DNA of 64,000 nucleotides from Ilyomonas sp964658445 (lineage in GTDB: Bacteria; Bacteroidota; Bacteroidia; Chitinophagales; Chitinophagaceae): NCBI GenBank assembly GCA_964658445.1, contig CAZZZH010000001.1, positions 3,263-67,262 on the forward strand, in the 5' to 3' direction. Below the pieces are notes generated by a model that saw only the letters and a list, made by a program, of their open reading frames with translations, was not told the DNA's origin and did no database searches. The translations under genes and the position numbers were made by a program. Shown in pieces: positions 8,928 through 18,282 of the stretch. Each line of letters begins with the position of its first letter. Position 1 is the first letter of the stretch.

Positions 8928-10094
8928 TTAATCCATGCCTGGCTTTAAGACTACTTTTACGCAATCATCGGTTTTGTTTTTAAACATATCATAGGCTTCA
9001 GATGCCTGGCTAAGCGGTAAGCGATGAGTAATGATATCATCTAACACAACCCTGCCGCTGCGCACCAATTCGAAGCACTGGTCGATATATACATGGGTTT
9101 GCGCCTGACCGAACTGGAGGATTAAACCCTTATCGAAAATGCGATGGATAGGGAAGTTATCGTATGGGCTGGCATACACACCCACTACGGCGATGGTACC
9201 GCTGCGGCGCACTGCTTCTGTACACATCTCGATGACTTTGCTTGTGCCTTTCTCAACATTCAACAATGTTTTTGCCTTTTCTAAAAACGTGCGGCTGGCT
9301 TCCATGCCTACGGCGTCGATGGCAACATCGGCACCGCGACCATTGGTCATGGCGTAGATTTTATCCATTAAGTCCTCGTCATTGGAGTTCAATGTTTCAA
9401 CCTTGTTTACAGAGCGTGCTTTTTCGAGGCGATACTCTAATGGATCAACCGCAATGACGCGCTTGGCGCCATTGATCCACGCAGCTTTTTGCGCCATTAA
9501 ACCCACCGGTCCGCTACCGAAGATAACTACAGTATCGCCGGCTTTTACCTTGCCCCATTTTACGGCGCTCCAGCCGGTAGGAAAGATATCGGTGAGGAAA
9601 ACCACCTGATCGTCGGTAAGACCATCGGGAATGATTTTAGGACCTGCATTGGCATAAGGTACCCGCACGTATTCTGCCTGCCCGCCGTTGTAGCCACCAT
9701 AGAGATCGGTGTAGCCAAACATACCGCCGCCTTTGTTCTTCAGCAGATCGCCCTGCGGACCATAATGCTCAGGATTGCTATGCTCGCAATTGGGATGGTA
9801 GCCCTGTGAGCAAAAGAAGCACTGACCACAAGCAACGGTAAAGGGCACGACCACACGGTCGCCTTTCTTAACGCGGGTAACGGCTGAGCCGGCTTCTTCC
9901 ACTATACCCATAAACTCGTGACCCAGCACCATATCGCGCGCCTGGGGAATAAAGCCATCGTAAATGTGAAGGTCGGAACCGCAGATAGCGGTTGTTGTGA
10001 CTTTGATGATGATGTCGTCCGGTTTCTCGATGGTAGGGTCGTCTACATTATCTACCTGGATATCGCCGGGTTTGTGGAACACCGCTGCTTTCAT
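8928..10094 (-). CDS. Zinc-dependent alcohol dehydrogenase, formaldehyde-dehydrogenase-like
   Basis: This 388-residue medium-chain dehydrogenase oxidises alcohols or aldehydes with NAD(P)+. Catalytic zinc ligands are visible at Cys38 (TAICGSDLH) and His59-Glu60 (GHEFMG). The structural zinc lobe has four cysteines at about 89, 92, 95 and 103 (CGQCFFCSQGYHPNC). The Rossmann motif is VVIFGSGPVGLMAQKAA. The insertion after the structural lobe (PQGDLLKNKGGGMFGYTDLYGG) and the C-terminal FDKGLILQFGQAQTHVYID are typical of glutathione-independent formaldehyde dehydrogenase-like enzymes in plant-associated and soil bacteria. The substrate remains uncertain. It is upstream of and probably cotranscribed with the YciF-like gene. 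Confidence 0.9.
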   Translation of the reverse strand: MKAAVFHKPGDIQVDNVDDPTIEKPDDIIIKVTTTAICGSDLHIYDGFIPQARDMVLGHEFMGIVEEAGSAVTRVKKGDRVVVPFTVACGQCFFCSQGYHPNCEHSNPEHYGPQGDLLKNKGGGMFGYTDLYGGYNGGQAEYVRVPYANAGPKIIPDGLTDDQVVFLTDIFPTGWSAVKWGKVKAGDTVVIFGSGPVGLMAQKAAWINGAKRVIAVDPLEYRLEKARSVNKVETLNSNDEDLMDKIYAMTNGRGADVAIDAVGMEASRTFLEKAKTLLNVEKGTSKVIEMCTEAVRRSGTIAVVGVYASPYDNFPIHRIFDKGLILQFGQAQTHVYIDQCFELVRSGRVVLDDIITHRLPLSQASEAYDMFKNKTDDCVKVVLKPGMD

Positions 10095-10423
10095 AGGTTA
10101 TTTATTTAAATTTTACTGGTGACAAATACAAAATGTCAAGCGGACATATTAGTGTGCAAAACGTTAACAGGACGGATGAGGCCAAACAACCGTTAAGGAG
10201 TGCCTGTGGAAACACACAACAAAAGCGATGCCTCAATCGGAGTAGGGATATATAGAGATCTCTCCGGGATAATATTGTTTTCTATTATAAATCACATTGG
10301 GTTTAATCATCTTTATATTTAAAAATGTGTGCTGGCTGTAGAACCGGGAAGAGTGTTGTGTAAAGTGAATGATTAGCTTGAGTAGTTGTTTCTTTAAACT
10401 TTGAATGAAAAGAGGACGATGGT

Positions 10424-10561
10424 ATGATTGCAGCGGAAATGAGTATGCAGAAGGTAATTTACCTGAATACTAAACTACTGACACGAGCGGAAGTGGGCGA
10501 AACTGTAAAGGGTTTCCTGCATGAAGTTAAAGAAGTAAGACCCTTGCCTATTGTACTGTAG
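10424..10561 (+). CDS. Possible 45-residue small protein
   Basis: An ATG at 10424, preceded by an A/G-rich stretch (AGAGGA), opens a frame of 45 codons ending at TAG 10561. The product starts MIAAEMSMQKVIYLNTKLL and ends RPLPIVL. It contains a plausible amphipathic helix but no known motif. It ends exactly where the 11-bp repeat element begins, so it could equally be a truncated remnant. Confidence 0.25.
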   Translation: MIAAEMSMQKVIYLNTKLLTRAEVGETVKGFLHEVKEVRPLPIVL

Positions 10562-10571
10562 GTGGGTTTAC

Positions 10572-10661
10572 CCCGAATTAAATACGAGTTAAACAAGAAG
10601 GAAGATCAGTATAAGGTCTCTGTAAGGTCGGTATAAGGTCAGTATAATGTCGGGAAGAAAA
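10572..10661 (+). repeat. Dispersed intergenic element copy A with four 11-bp tandem units
   Basis: A conserved leader (CCGAATTAAATACGAGTTAA) is followed by four 11-bp units of the form nGTATAAGGTC at 10608, 10619, 10630 and 10641, then GGGA. A second copy with three units lies at 23688-23765. Copy A ends about 80 bases before the gene at 10739. The 11-base period is close to one helical turn, as expected for an array of protein-binding sites. Confidence 0.75.
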
Positions 10662-10738
10662 TAAAGTAAGTAAGGGTTGCGCAGCCGATGGTAAAGTGAT
10701 TATAACTTTATAGTTCGAAGATACCAAATGAGTGGCTA

Positions 10739-11437
10739 ATGGCAAAGAAAAAAAAGAAGCCGGACCCGGAATTGCTGCCGGCTAAAGAAGTAACGGTAAA
10801 GAGTCATGCCTATGGCGTGCACACCCGGGCTTCCAGAGGAAGCCAAACACCGGTGAAGCTGAACGATGCCTTCCGGGAGCATGTGTCGAAAACGGCTGCC
10901 GTTAATGGCACGGCTAAGCGCGTACACGACCTGCTGAAAGTAGCAGGCGCCGGTTTTAAAGAAGCGATGCTGTGGCAGAAAATGCTGAGCCGGATGCGGA
11001 AGGGCGCTTCGGATAGCGTGGAAGACCTACTGATAACTTTGGAGGGGATGGAACTGAACGAGAAGTATCCCCTGCGGCGTTTTACGGGCAGAGTGCTACC
11101 ACAGGTGAAGCCTGGTAAGGACACCTTAGCGGTAAGCCTGCCTGCACTATCGCCAACTTATAATAAGAGTTCTGATACGCAATATGGCTGCGAGCTGTGG
11201 CTGCTGGCACTGGGAAAGAAAGAGAAGGACGATGCGCTGTTGAAACGAGAATCAGTATGGATGGATAAGGAAGCTGCCCCAAAGGAGATAGAGTTTGTGT
11301 TTGCTATGCCGGCTAAGATGAAGCATTACCTGTTGTGCCTGCATTTTATGAGTGGGAACGAGGGTAAAGCAACGGGTACGCTGGCGAGCCGGGGAATGGG
11401 CGTGGTGGGTGTAGGGAATGTGAAAGAGAAAGGATAG
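10739..11437 (+). CDS. Unknown 232-residue protein, 'VHTRA-RGS' family, intact copy
   Basis: I do not recognise a named family. The protein begins with a lysine-rich stretch, then a conserved block AKEVTVKSHAYGVHTRASRG and SQTPVKLNDAFREHV. A helical part follows (AKRVHDLLKVAGAGFKEAML, WQKMLSRMRKGASD), and then a strand-rich C-terminal half ending KHYLLCLHFMSG and GKATGTLASRGMGVVGVG. A decayed homologue interrupted by a stop codon lies at 48109-48795, and a short relic at 23879-23965, so the family has been copied within this genome. It has no signal peptide or membrane segment. It sits alone, downstream of the 11-bp repeat element. The basic N-terminus and THARGS-like motif suggest nucleic-acid contact, but that is only an inference. 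Confidence 0.65.
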   Translation: MAKKKKKPDPELLPAKEVTVKSHAYGVHTRASRGSQTPVKLNDAFREHVSKTAAVNGTAKRVHDLLKVAGAGFKEAMLWQKMLSRMRKGASDSVEDLLITLEGMELNEKYPLRRFTGRVLPQVKPGKDTLAVSLPALSPTYNKSSDTQYGCELWLLALGKKEKDDALLKRESVWMDKEAAPKEIEFVFAMPAKMKHYLLCLHFMSGNEGKATGTLASRGMGVVGVGNVKEKG

Positions 11438-12174
11438 ACGTTTGTTTGACAGAGTGGTAAAAAAGATAAATCTTAATGCCTGCGCTGCTAAGTATGATGA
11501 CAGAATAGCTATTGCTATGACTGAATAAAATATATTGAGAGTGAAGGTTACAAGAGCATTTTATTTTAAGTGCGATAGTTGGAGAGGATAAACATTTAAT
11601 TAACTCCTGGAATGGAAGTGGCTCATTTTTGAAAATATCAGATTCTGTACAGAATTACGCGATGCGCGAAGTTAGATGTATGGTGTGCGATGTAATTGCG
11701 GCAGGCTTATTTAATAAATTAACCCATGATTAAAGTGAATGAGAAAGCAGGTGTTTGTACTATAAGCCCGCAAAGCTCAGAATGTAAAGCGCTTACTAAA
11801 TCCGACCTAAGCGAGCAAATAACCGGGAAGACAAATCTTTCGAAATAATAAAATAACTTTTTTTCCCATTTAATAGGTCTACTTTTATCGCTGTGCGCAG
11901 AATTGCAATGGTTTGTTACTCTGCAGGAATCCATATTTACCGTAGATTTTTGGAAATAGACTTGCTAAACAGGGGCTTTCACTACTAACTCATCTGGTAA
12001 GTTTGACTGTCTCATTCACTACTAAACTTCATATTTAATTCGATTTTTATGCATTAGGGCGGGGTGTAGACTATTCGTTTACAGAACTCTATAGTTGCGT
12101 TTTCGACCCGATAGTAAAACATAAACATTACCCTTTTCCACTTCCGTTTTTTTACCATTAAACAAACAGTAAAC
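11438..12174. other. Long AT-rich intergenic region, no gene seen
   Basis: This stretch of 737 bases lies upstream of the two-component cluster. I find no reading frame with coding character. The last 120 bases (T-rich with scattered TTTG and TA motifs) presumably hold the promoter for the kinase operon, but no clear TTTG-N19-TAnnTTTG match is seen. Confidence 0.4.
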
Positions 12175-13347
12175 ATGTCCGTATTGCATGAAAATTTATT
12201 GATAATAGACCCACAGGAAGAAGACCAAAAGGTAAACAGCGACCTTTTAAAACTGGTACTTGAATTTAAAGATTATTCGATAGTGATGCTGGACGCCACG
12301 GGGCATATTATAAGCTGGAATGAAGGTGCAGAATATATGTATGGTTACAAGCCGGAAGAGGTAATGGGCAAACACGAATCTATATTATACACACTGACCG
12401 ATGTACAGAACGGGCAACCCCAAACCAACTTAAACCTGGCTGAGAAGAATGGAAGACATGGGTTTGAAAGTTTGAAGCGCAAAAAGAACGGGATGGAGTT
12501 TTATACAGATACGATTATAAACGCCTCTTACAATGCTGCTAAAACAATAAGAGGATTTGTAAAAATCACGCGTGACATAGACCTAAGAAAGAGACTTGAG
12601 ACCGCCAACAAAATACTGCACGACCATTTGGAAGAAAAAGTGGCGCAACGGACAAAGGAACTGCTGATTGTAAACAAAGAACTGGAAGCTTTTTCTTACT
12701 CGGTATCGCACGATTTAAGAAGCCCGTTGCGTGCCATTGGTGGTTTTAGCAATATGCTGAAAAAGAAGTACGAACCGATAATAGACAGTGATGGAAAAAG
12801 AATAATTGACGTGATTGTTGATAAAGCCAGACTAATGGGGCTGCTAATTGATGATTTGCTAACCTTCTCAAGAATGGCGCGGCTGGAGATTATGGCAGAA
12901 GGAATAAATATGAAGCGGATCGCAGAGTCTTGTGTTGCCGATTTGCTGCTACCCGATGCGCCTGGAAAATATACCGTGCGGCTGCTGGATATGCCCGAAT
13001 GTAAAGGCGACGCCAGTATGCTAAAACAAGTATGGTACAACTTGCTGGGCAATGCAATAAAATATTCGGCTAAAAAAGCCAGCCCGGAGATTGTAGCCGG
13101 GGCTACAGAAGATGAGGACAAGATTATCTATTATGTGAAAGACAACGGTGCCGGTTTTGAAATGAAATATGCAAATAACCTGTTTGGTGTGTTTCAGCGG
13201 CTGCACCGGAACGACGAATTTGAGGGAACCGGTTTAGGACTGGCACTGGCAAAGCGAATTGTGAGCAAACACGGCGGCGAAATATGGGCGGAATCTCAAT
13301 TGAATGAAGGGGCTAACTTTTATTTCAGCATTCCCAAAAACATATGA
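12175..13347 (+). CDS. PAS-domain sensor histidine kinase
   Basis: This 390-residue kinase has no membrane segments and is cytoplasmic. Residues about 25-145 form a PAS domain with PAC motif (YSIVMLDATGHIISWNEGAE, RGFVKITRDIDLRKRLE). A coiled linker (LEEKVAQRTKELLIVNKELE) leads into HisKA with phospho-acceptor His179 (YSVSHDLRSPLRAIGGF). The HATPase domain carries an N-box (YNLLGNAIKYSAKKA), G1 (VKDNGAGFEMKYANNLF) and G2 (GTGLGLALAKRIVS). It resembles the family of bacteriophytochrome-type kinases that pair with Rcp1-like receivers. Its stop overlaps the start of the next gene by four bases (ATGA), so the receiver at 13344 is the likely direct partner. The input signal is unknown. Confidence 0.92.
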   Translation: MSVLHENLLIIDPQEEDQKVNSDLLKLVLEFKDYSIVMLDATGHIISWNEGAEYMYGYKPEEVMGKHESILYTLTDVQNGQPQTNLNLAEKNGRHGFESLKRKKNGMEFYTDTIINASYNAAKTIRGFVKITRDIDLRKRLETANKILHDHLEEKVAQRTKELLIVNKELEAFSYSVSHDLRSPLRAIGGFSNMLKKKYEPIIDSDGKRIIDVIVDKARLMGLLIDDLLTFSRMARLEIMAEGINMKRIAESCVADLLLPDAPGKYTVRLLDMPECKGDASMLKQVWYNLLGNAIKYSAKKASPEIVAGATEDEDKIIYYVKDNGAGFEMKYANNLFGVFQRLHRNDEFEGTGLGLALAKRIVSKHGGEIWAESQLNEGANFYFSIPKNI

Positions 13348-13814
13348 TTATGAATAACAGTTACGATGAGGTAGAAATTCTATTGGTAGAAGACAATATG
13401 AGCGATGCGGAACTGGCCATCTGGGCATTGAGCGAAGTAAAATTAGACAAACATTTGTTTCATGTAAAAGACGGCGTAGAAGCGCTCGATTTTCTTTTTG
13501 GAACGGGTGAATTTGCGGGGCGGGATGTAAAGCGAGTTCCGAAGGTAATTATGCTCGATATTAAAATGCCGCGTGTAGACGGAATAGAAGTGTTGCGCCA
13601 GGTAAAGGCTAATCCTGTTACGAAACACATTCCGGTGGTGATAATGACATCGTCTAAAGAAGAGCAGGATATTATTGAAAGCTACGAGCTGGGCGTAAAC
13701 AGCTTCGTGGTAAAGCCGGTTGAGTTTTCTCAGTTTGCCAAAGCGGTAAGCGAGTTGGGTTTGTATTGGATGATTATGAACGAGCCAATGGTATTTAAAG
13801 AGGTAAAAAAATGA
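13344..13814 (+). CDS. Single-domain response regulator, Rcp1/CheY type
   Basis: This 156-residue protein is one receiver domain: acidic pocket LLVEDNMSD (Glu/Asp at about 16-17), phospho-acceptor Asp72 (VIMLDIKMPRVDG), Thr/Ser at VVIMTSSKEE and the conserved lysine in SFVVKPVEF. There is no output domain. It overlaps the upstream kinase gene and the downstream hybrid kinase gene by four bases at each end, so translation is coupled. The insertion between helix 2 and strand 3 (FLFGTGEFAGRDVKRVPK) is typical of receivers that serve phytochrome-like kinases. It probably shuttles phosphate between the two kinases or acts by protein contact. Confidence 0.92.
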   Translation: MIMNNSYDEVEILLVEDNMSDAELAIWALSEVKLDKHLFHVKDGVEALDFLFGTGEFAGRDVKRVPKVIMLDIKMPRVDGIEVLRQVKANPVTKHIPVVIMTSSKEEQDIIESYELGVNSFVVKPVEFSQFAKAVSELGLYWMIMNEPMVFKEVKK

Positions 13815-16800
13815 ACAACAGATATAGAATCCTATACATTGAAGATTCGGATACAGATGCTGAACTGGTAAAGGCAGAACTGACGGAAAACCAGATTGAT
13901 TTTGATTACCTGGTGATAGATACGCATGAGGAGTTCATACATGCACTCGACGTGTTTCATCCGGATGTTATTTTATGCGACCATACCCTGCCTTCTTTTA
14001 ACTCTTTTGAGGCGTTACGAATTTTAAAACAAAGAAATTTACATATCCCCTTTGTTGTTGTTACAGCAACTATGACGGAGGATGTTGCCCTTAGCATAGT
14101 AAGAGAAGGCGCCGATGATTATATAATAAAGGACCGCCTAAAGCGCCTTCCTAATGTGATATTAAATGCCATAGAAAAATACAGATTTGAACGGGACTTT
14201 AAGCGAACCGTTGATGAGGTGCAGGAGAAAGAAGCCGGTTCGAAAGAAGCGCTTGTGCAGCTATCGAACAAACTGCTGCTGGCAACTAAAAGCGTAGGCA
14301 TGGGCGTTTGGGACTGGAACCTGGTAACGGATACGCTGCATTGGGATGAAGGCATGTATCATCTTTACAATCTTGGTCAATCAGAGTTCGGTTCTGTTTA
14401 TGAAGGCTGGATACGAAGACTGCATCCCGAGGACAAGATTCGTGTGAACGAAGAGATACAACTGGCAGTGTCGGGCGACAAAGTTTATGATACAGAATTC
14501 AGGATTGTGTGGAAGGATGGATCGGTACGTTATATAAAAGCGAATGGTCACGTAGAAAGAGACAAAGCGGGCAAGTCCGTAACTATGATTGGCGTAAACT
14601 TAGACATTACGAAAAGTAAGGAAGCTGAAAAGGCAATAAAAGACAGCGAGCAGAAATACCGGTTCTTTTTTGAAAGCAGCATGGATGGTATCCTGATATC
14701 GGGTAATGACGGGCAAGTTTTTGCGGCAAACCCGGCTGCCTGCGGTATTTTTCGAATGACGGAAGCGGAATTGTGTAAAGCAGGAAGAGGAGGCATTATA
14801 GACTTGAATGACGAGCGGGTAGAAGCTTTTCTGCGGGAACGCCGGCGCTCGGGGAAAGCAAAAGGAGAATTGACCGGTATTCGCAAAAACAGAGACCGGT
14901 TTCCTCTAGAGGTCACCTCAGCCCGGTATAAAGATACTTATGGCAAAGAAAGAAATTCTCTTATTCTACGGGATATCACGCAACGCAAACTGGCGGAGCA
15001 GGAAATTGTGATTGCTACAGAAAGTTTAGAGCAGGCTGTTGGTGAATTAACCAAAATAATGGACTCTTCCTTAGATATTATCTGCACCATAGATGGAGAA
15101 GGAAAATTAAACAATGTAAGCAAAGCAGCAGAAAAAGTTTGGGGTTATGAACCTCAAGAACTGATTGGTAAAAGGTACACCGATCTGGTGTTTGCCGACG
15201 ATTTGGAAAACACCATACAAGTTGCTACCGATGTTATGCGTGGCAATCCGGTTACGGTTTTTGAAAACAGGCACATCCATAAAAACGGAAGTATTGTACC
15301 CCTCCTTTGGTCTGCACGCTGGGACGAGGATACAGAAATGATGTATTGCATTGCCAAAGATGCCACCGAGAAAAAAAGGCTTGAAAAGGCATTAGAAGAT
15401 GAGAGACAGCAGTTTTACGATTTGTTCCTGCAAGCGCCTACAAGTATTGGTGTTTTAAAAGGTCCGGATCATGTGTTTGAGATGGTCAACCCGCCTTACC
15501 TCAAATTAATAGGAAGAAAAAATATTCTTGGTAAATCGGTAAAGGAAGCATTGCCGGAAATAGCATCGCAGGGATTTATCGAATTGCTGGATGAGGTGTA
15601 TAGAACCGGTGAAACCTTTTCGGGTACAGAAATTCTTGCTAACCTTGACTATGAAGGCAACGGGAAATCTTCTTTTGTTTATCTGAATCTTGTATACCAG
15701 GCATATAGAAATGAGCAGGATAAAATAGCAGGTGTTTTTTTCTTTGCCGTAGACGTAACGGAACAGGTAGTATCTCGTAATAAAATTGAAGAAAATGAAA
15801 AACGTTTCCGGCAGATAGTAGAAACGGCACAGGAAGGGATCTGGACAATAGATAAACATAACGTCACCGATTTTGTGAACCAAAAGATGTGCGATATGAT
15901 TGGCTATACGGAAGCGGAAATAAAAGGTAAAACGATACAGGATTTTTTAGAGGAAGAGGATAGAAAAGTTTCTTACCTGCAAATTGAAAGAAGAAAAAGA
16001 GGAGAAAGCGAAAACCATGATCTCACTTTTGTAACAAAGGAAGGCAAACTTCTATATACTAATATTTCTACCAATCCTATACTCGACAGCGAAGGAAAAT
16101 ATAAAGGAGCGCTGGCTATGGTTACGGATATTACCGAACGAAAAGCGATAGAAGAAAGCAACCTGTTTAAAGCAGAACTATTAAAAAATGTGGGTCAGGC
16201 AGTGATGGGCACAGACCTGAACGGTATTATATCTTATTGGAACAAAGCCGCCGAAGATATCTTTGGCTGGACGGCCGAAGAGGCTATCGGCGATCATATT
16301 ATGAATCATGGACCTACCGAGCAAACGGAAGGGATGGCGCTTGAAATTTTTGCTGAGTTATATCAAGGTAAAAACTGGTCGGGCGAAATGTGGATGAAGC
16401 GAAAAGACGGAACTTGCTTTATGGCGTTTTTAACTGACTCACCGCTGTTTGACGATAGTAATAAATTGATCGGCATTATTGGCGTTGCTTCCGATATTAC
16501 CGACAGGAAAAAAGCGGATGAAAATATGAAGGAAATGCAGGAGCAGTTGCTGGCATCGCAAAGCATGGCCCAGATTGGCAGCTGGCACAGAGTTGTAGTG
16601 CGTAGCGGCAATGTAAAATTAAGCCCGGTTGTATGTTCTGCAGAGGCTCTGCGAATCATGGGATTTGACCCTACTTTGGAAACAATTACTTTCGAAAAAT
16701 TTCTTTCTGTAGTTCATTCTGAAGACCTTGACCTGGTAAAAGAAGCAACCGAGAAAATAATAACCGGCGCCTCCTCTTTTTACAATATAGAACATCGTAT

Positions 16801-17653
16801 TATTCTTGCGGATGGAACAATGAAATGGGTAAATCGCAATTGCAAGCCAGTAAGAGATGAAAAAACAAATGAGCCTGTAAAGACTATCGGGACGATAAAA
16901 GACATAACAGTAGCTAAAGAACAGGAATTAAAACTTGAGCAAAGCAATAAAGAACGAACCCGGTTGCTGAACGACCTGGTTCTAAGAAATAAAAGCCTTG
17001 AACAGTTTGCCTATATCGTTTCTCATAATCTTCGCTCTCCGGTTGCCAATATTTTAGGTATCGCCAGTATAATGGTCGATCCCGGATTAAGCGCAGAAGA
17101 AAAAGAGCAACTCAACAATGGTATCATTGAGTCGGTAGAAAAGCTGGACATTGTAGTAAGAGATTTGAACCATATTTTACAGGTAAAAAAAGAATACAAC
17201 GAACTGGAGGAAAATGTTCATTTTTCAACGTTTGTAAATGATATAAAAGTAAGCATCAAACACATCATCTCTGATGATGTAAACATCAGTTACGATTTTT
17301 CGGAAGTGAACGAGCTCTTTACCATCAGGGGCTATATGTACAGCATTTTTTACAACCTTATTTTAAACAGTATTAAATATCGCCGGCAACTTGTGCCCTG
17401 TAATATCAATATCAAAAGCTACCGGCTTAGCAATGGTATCCTGATCGTATTTTCTGATAACGGAATGGGCATCGACCTTACGCTAAGAGGCGAAGATGTG
17501 TTCGGCTTATACAAACGCTTTCACACCAATATAGAAGGCAAAGGCATGGGTTTGTACATGGTAAAAACGCAGGTAGAAGCTATCGGCGGCACAATAAGCA
17601 TAGAGAGCGAAGTAGACCAGGGCACCACCTTTAAAATTGAATTTGAACTATGA
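13811..17653 (+). CDS. Hybrid kinase: N-terminal receiver, seven PAS domains, HisKA and HATPase
   Basis: This 1280-residue cytoplasmic sensor kinase starts with a receiver (YIEDSDTDAELV, phospho-acceptor Asp57 in CDHTLPSF). Seven PAS domains follow at roughly residues 155-275, 285-400, 410-530, 540-665, 670-785, 790-905 and 915-1040. They are recognised by repeated starts such as FFFESSMDGILISGNDGQV, IVETAQEGIWTIDKHNV and VGQAVMGTDLNGIISYWNKA, and by PAC ends such as DITERK. HisKA has His1072 (YIVSHNLRSPVANILG). The HATPase has N-box FYNLILNSIKYR, G1 SDNGMGIDLT and G2 GKGMGLYMVKTQ. No transmembrane helix is present. It overlaps both neighbours by four bases. The many PAS domains suggest integration of several intracellular or redox/light cues; cofactors cannot be predicted from sequence alone. 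Confidence 0.93.
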   Translation: MNNRYRILYIEDSDTDAELVKAELTENQIDFDYLVIDTHEEFIHALDVFHPDVILCDHTLPSFNSFEALRILKQRNLHIPFVVVTATMTEDVALSIVREGADDYIIKDRLKRLPNVILNAIEKYRFERDFKRTVDEVQEKEAGSKEALVQLSNKLLLATKSVGMGVWDWNLVTDTLHWDEGMYHLYNLGQSEFGSVYEGWIRRLHPEDKIRVNEEIQLAVSGDKVYDTEFRIVWKDGSVRYIKANGHVERDKAGKSVTMIGVNLDITKSKEAEKAIKDSEQKYRFFFESSMDGILISGNDGQVFAANPAACGIFRMTEAELCKAGRGGIIDLNDERVEAFLRERRRSGKAKGELTGIRKNRDRFPLEVTSARYKDTYGKERNSLILRDITQRKLAEQEIVIATESLEQAVGELTKIMDSSLDIICTIDGEGKLNNVSKAAEKVWGYEPQELIGKRYTDLVFADDLENTIQVATDVMRGNPVTVFENRHIHKNGSIVPLLWSARWDEDTEMMYCIAKDATEKKRLEKALEDERQQFYDLFLQAPTSIGVLKGPDHVFEMVNPPYLKLIGRKNILGKSVKEALPEIASQGFIELLDEVYRTGETFSGTEILANLDYEGNGKSSFVYLNLVYQAYRNEQDKIAGVFFFAVDVTEQVVSRNKIEENEKRFRQIVETAQEGIWTIDKHNVTDFVNQKMCDMIGYTEAEIKGKTIQDFLEEEDRKVSYLQIERRKRGESENHDLTFVTKEGKLLYTNISTNPILDSEGKYKGALAMVTDITERKAIEESNLFKAELLKNVGQAVMGTDLNGIISYWNKAAEDIFGWTAEEAIGDHIMNHGPTEQTEGMALEIFAELYQGKNWSGEMWMKRKDGTCFMAFLTDSPLFDDSNKLIGIIGVASDITDRKKADENMKEMQEQLLASQSMAQIGSWHRVVVRSGNVKLSPVVCSAEALRIMGFDPTLETITFEKFLSVVHSEDLDLVKEATEKIITGASSFYNIEHRIILADGTMKWVNRNCKPVRDEKTNEPVKTIGTIKDITVAKEQELKLEQSNKERTRLLNDLVLRNKSLEQFAYIVSHNLRSPVANILGIASIMVDPGLSAEEKEQLNNGIIESVEKLDIVVRDLNHILQVKKEYNELEENVHFSTFVNDIKVSIKHIISDDVNISYDFSEVNELFTIRGYMYSIFYNLILNSIKYRRQLVPCNINIKSYRLSNGILIVFSDNGMGIDLTLRGEDVFGLYKRFHTNIEGKGMGLYMVKTQVEAIGGTISIESEVDQGTTFKIEFEL

Positions 17654-18069
17654 CAACAATTAAAAATTATATTGTCGTTGATGATGATCCGTGGAATAAT
17701 AAAATTTGCACGTTTAATTTAAAAAAAGCACTGGGCGATGTACACATTCATAGCTTCCAGTTGCCTGAAAAAGGGCTGGACTTTATTGAAAACGAATTTA
17801 AAAACAATATACAACCTACCATTCTTTTTCTCGATATCAATATGCCTGAGATAAATGGATGGCAGTTTTTAGAGCGGTACGAAAAGCTGAGCGATGAGAT
17901 AAAAAAAAGCATTACCATCTACATGCTTTCTTCTTCCATAAACCACGCAGATATAGAAAAAGCAAAAGCCAGCCAGTATGTAAAAGATTTTATTTCGAAG
18001 CCGTTATTGAACGATGCCATTGTGATGGTTGCCAATAACAATGTTACAGCGAAACTAAACCACTTTTAG
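17650..18069 (+). CDS. Single-domain response regulator
   Basis: This 139-residue receiver has an aspartate-rich pocket (VVDDDPWNNKIC), phospho-acceptor Asp62 (ILFLDINMPEINGWQFL), Ser/Thr in YMLSSSINHAD and the conserved Lys in DFISKPLL. It has no output domain. Its ATG overlaps the stop of the seven-PAS kinase (ATGA), marking it as that kinase's likely partner. It is a close paralogue of the receiver at 18283; both share the LFLDINMPE-NGWQ block. Confidence 0.9.
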   Translation: MTTIKNYIVVDDDPWNNKICTFNLKKALGDVHIHSFQLPEKGLDFIENEFKNNIQPTILFLDINMPEINGWQFLERYEKLSDEIKKSITIYMLSSSINHADIEKAKASQYVKDFISKPLLNDAIVMVANNNVTAKLNHF

Positions 18070-18282
18070 GCTTTACCGTTCAATAGCCTGCTGCCAACCC
18101 TCGCAGGTAAAAGCCGGTTTTTTATATAGCATAGCAGCCATCTTAAAGTATTGGCTAAACTATATTTTTAGATTCGCCCTTTATGCAAATAATGTATCTA
18201 CCTTACACTGTTGCTTGCAAAAGCAAATTATTACCATTTGTTTCATCGTAAATATGATGAGGCAAAACAAATCTAACCCGGT

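Noticed and set aside
10608..10651. Tandem 11-bp repeats considered as CRISPR or plasmid-type replication iterons
   Set aside because: There are no spacers between the units, so it is not a CRISPR array. No replication gene is nearby, so an origin is unsupported.
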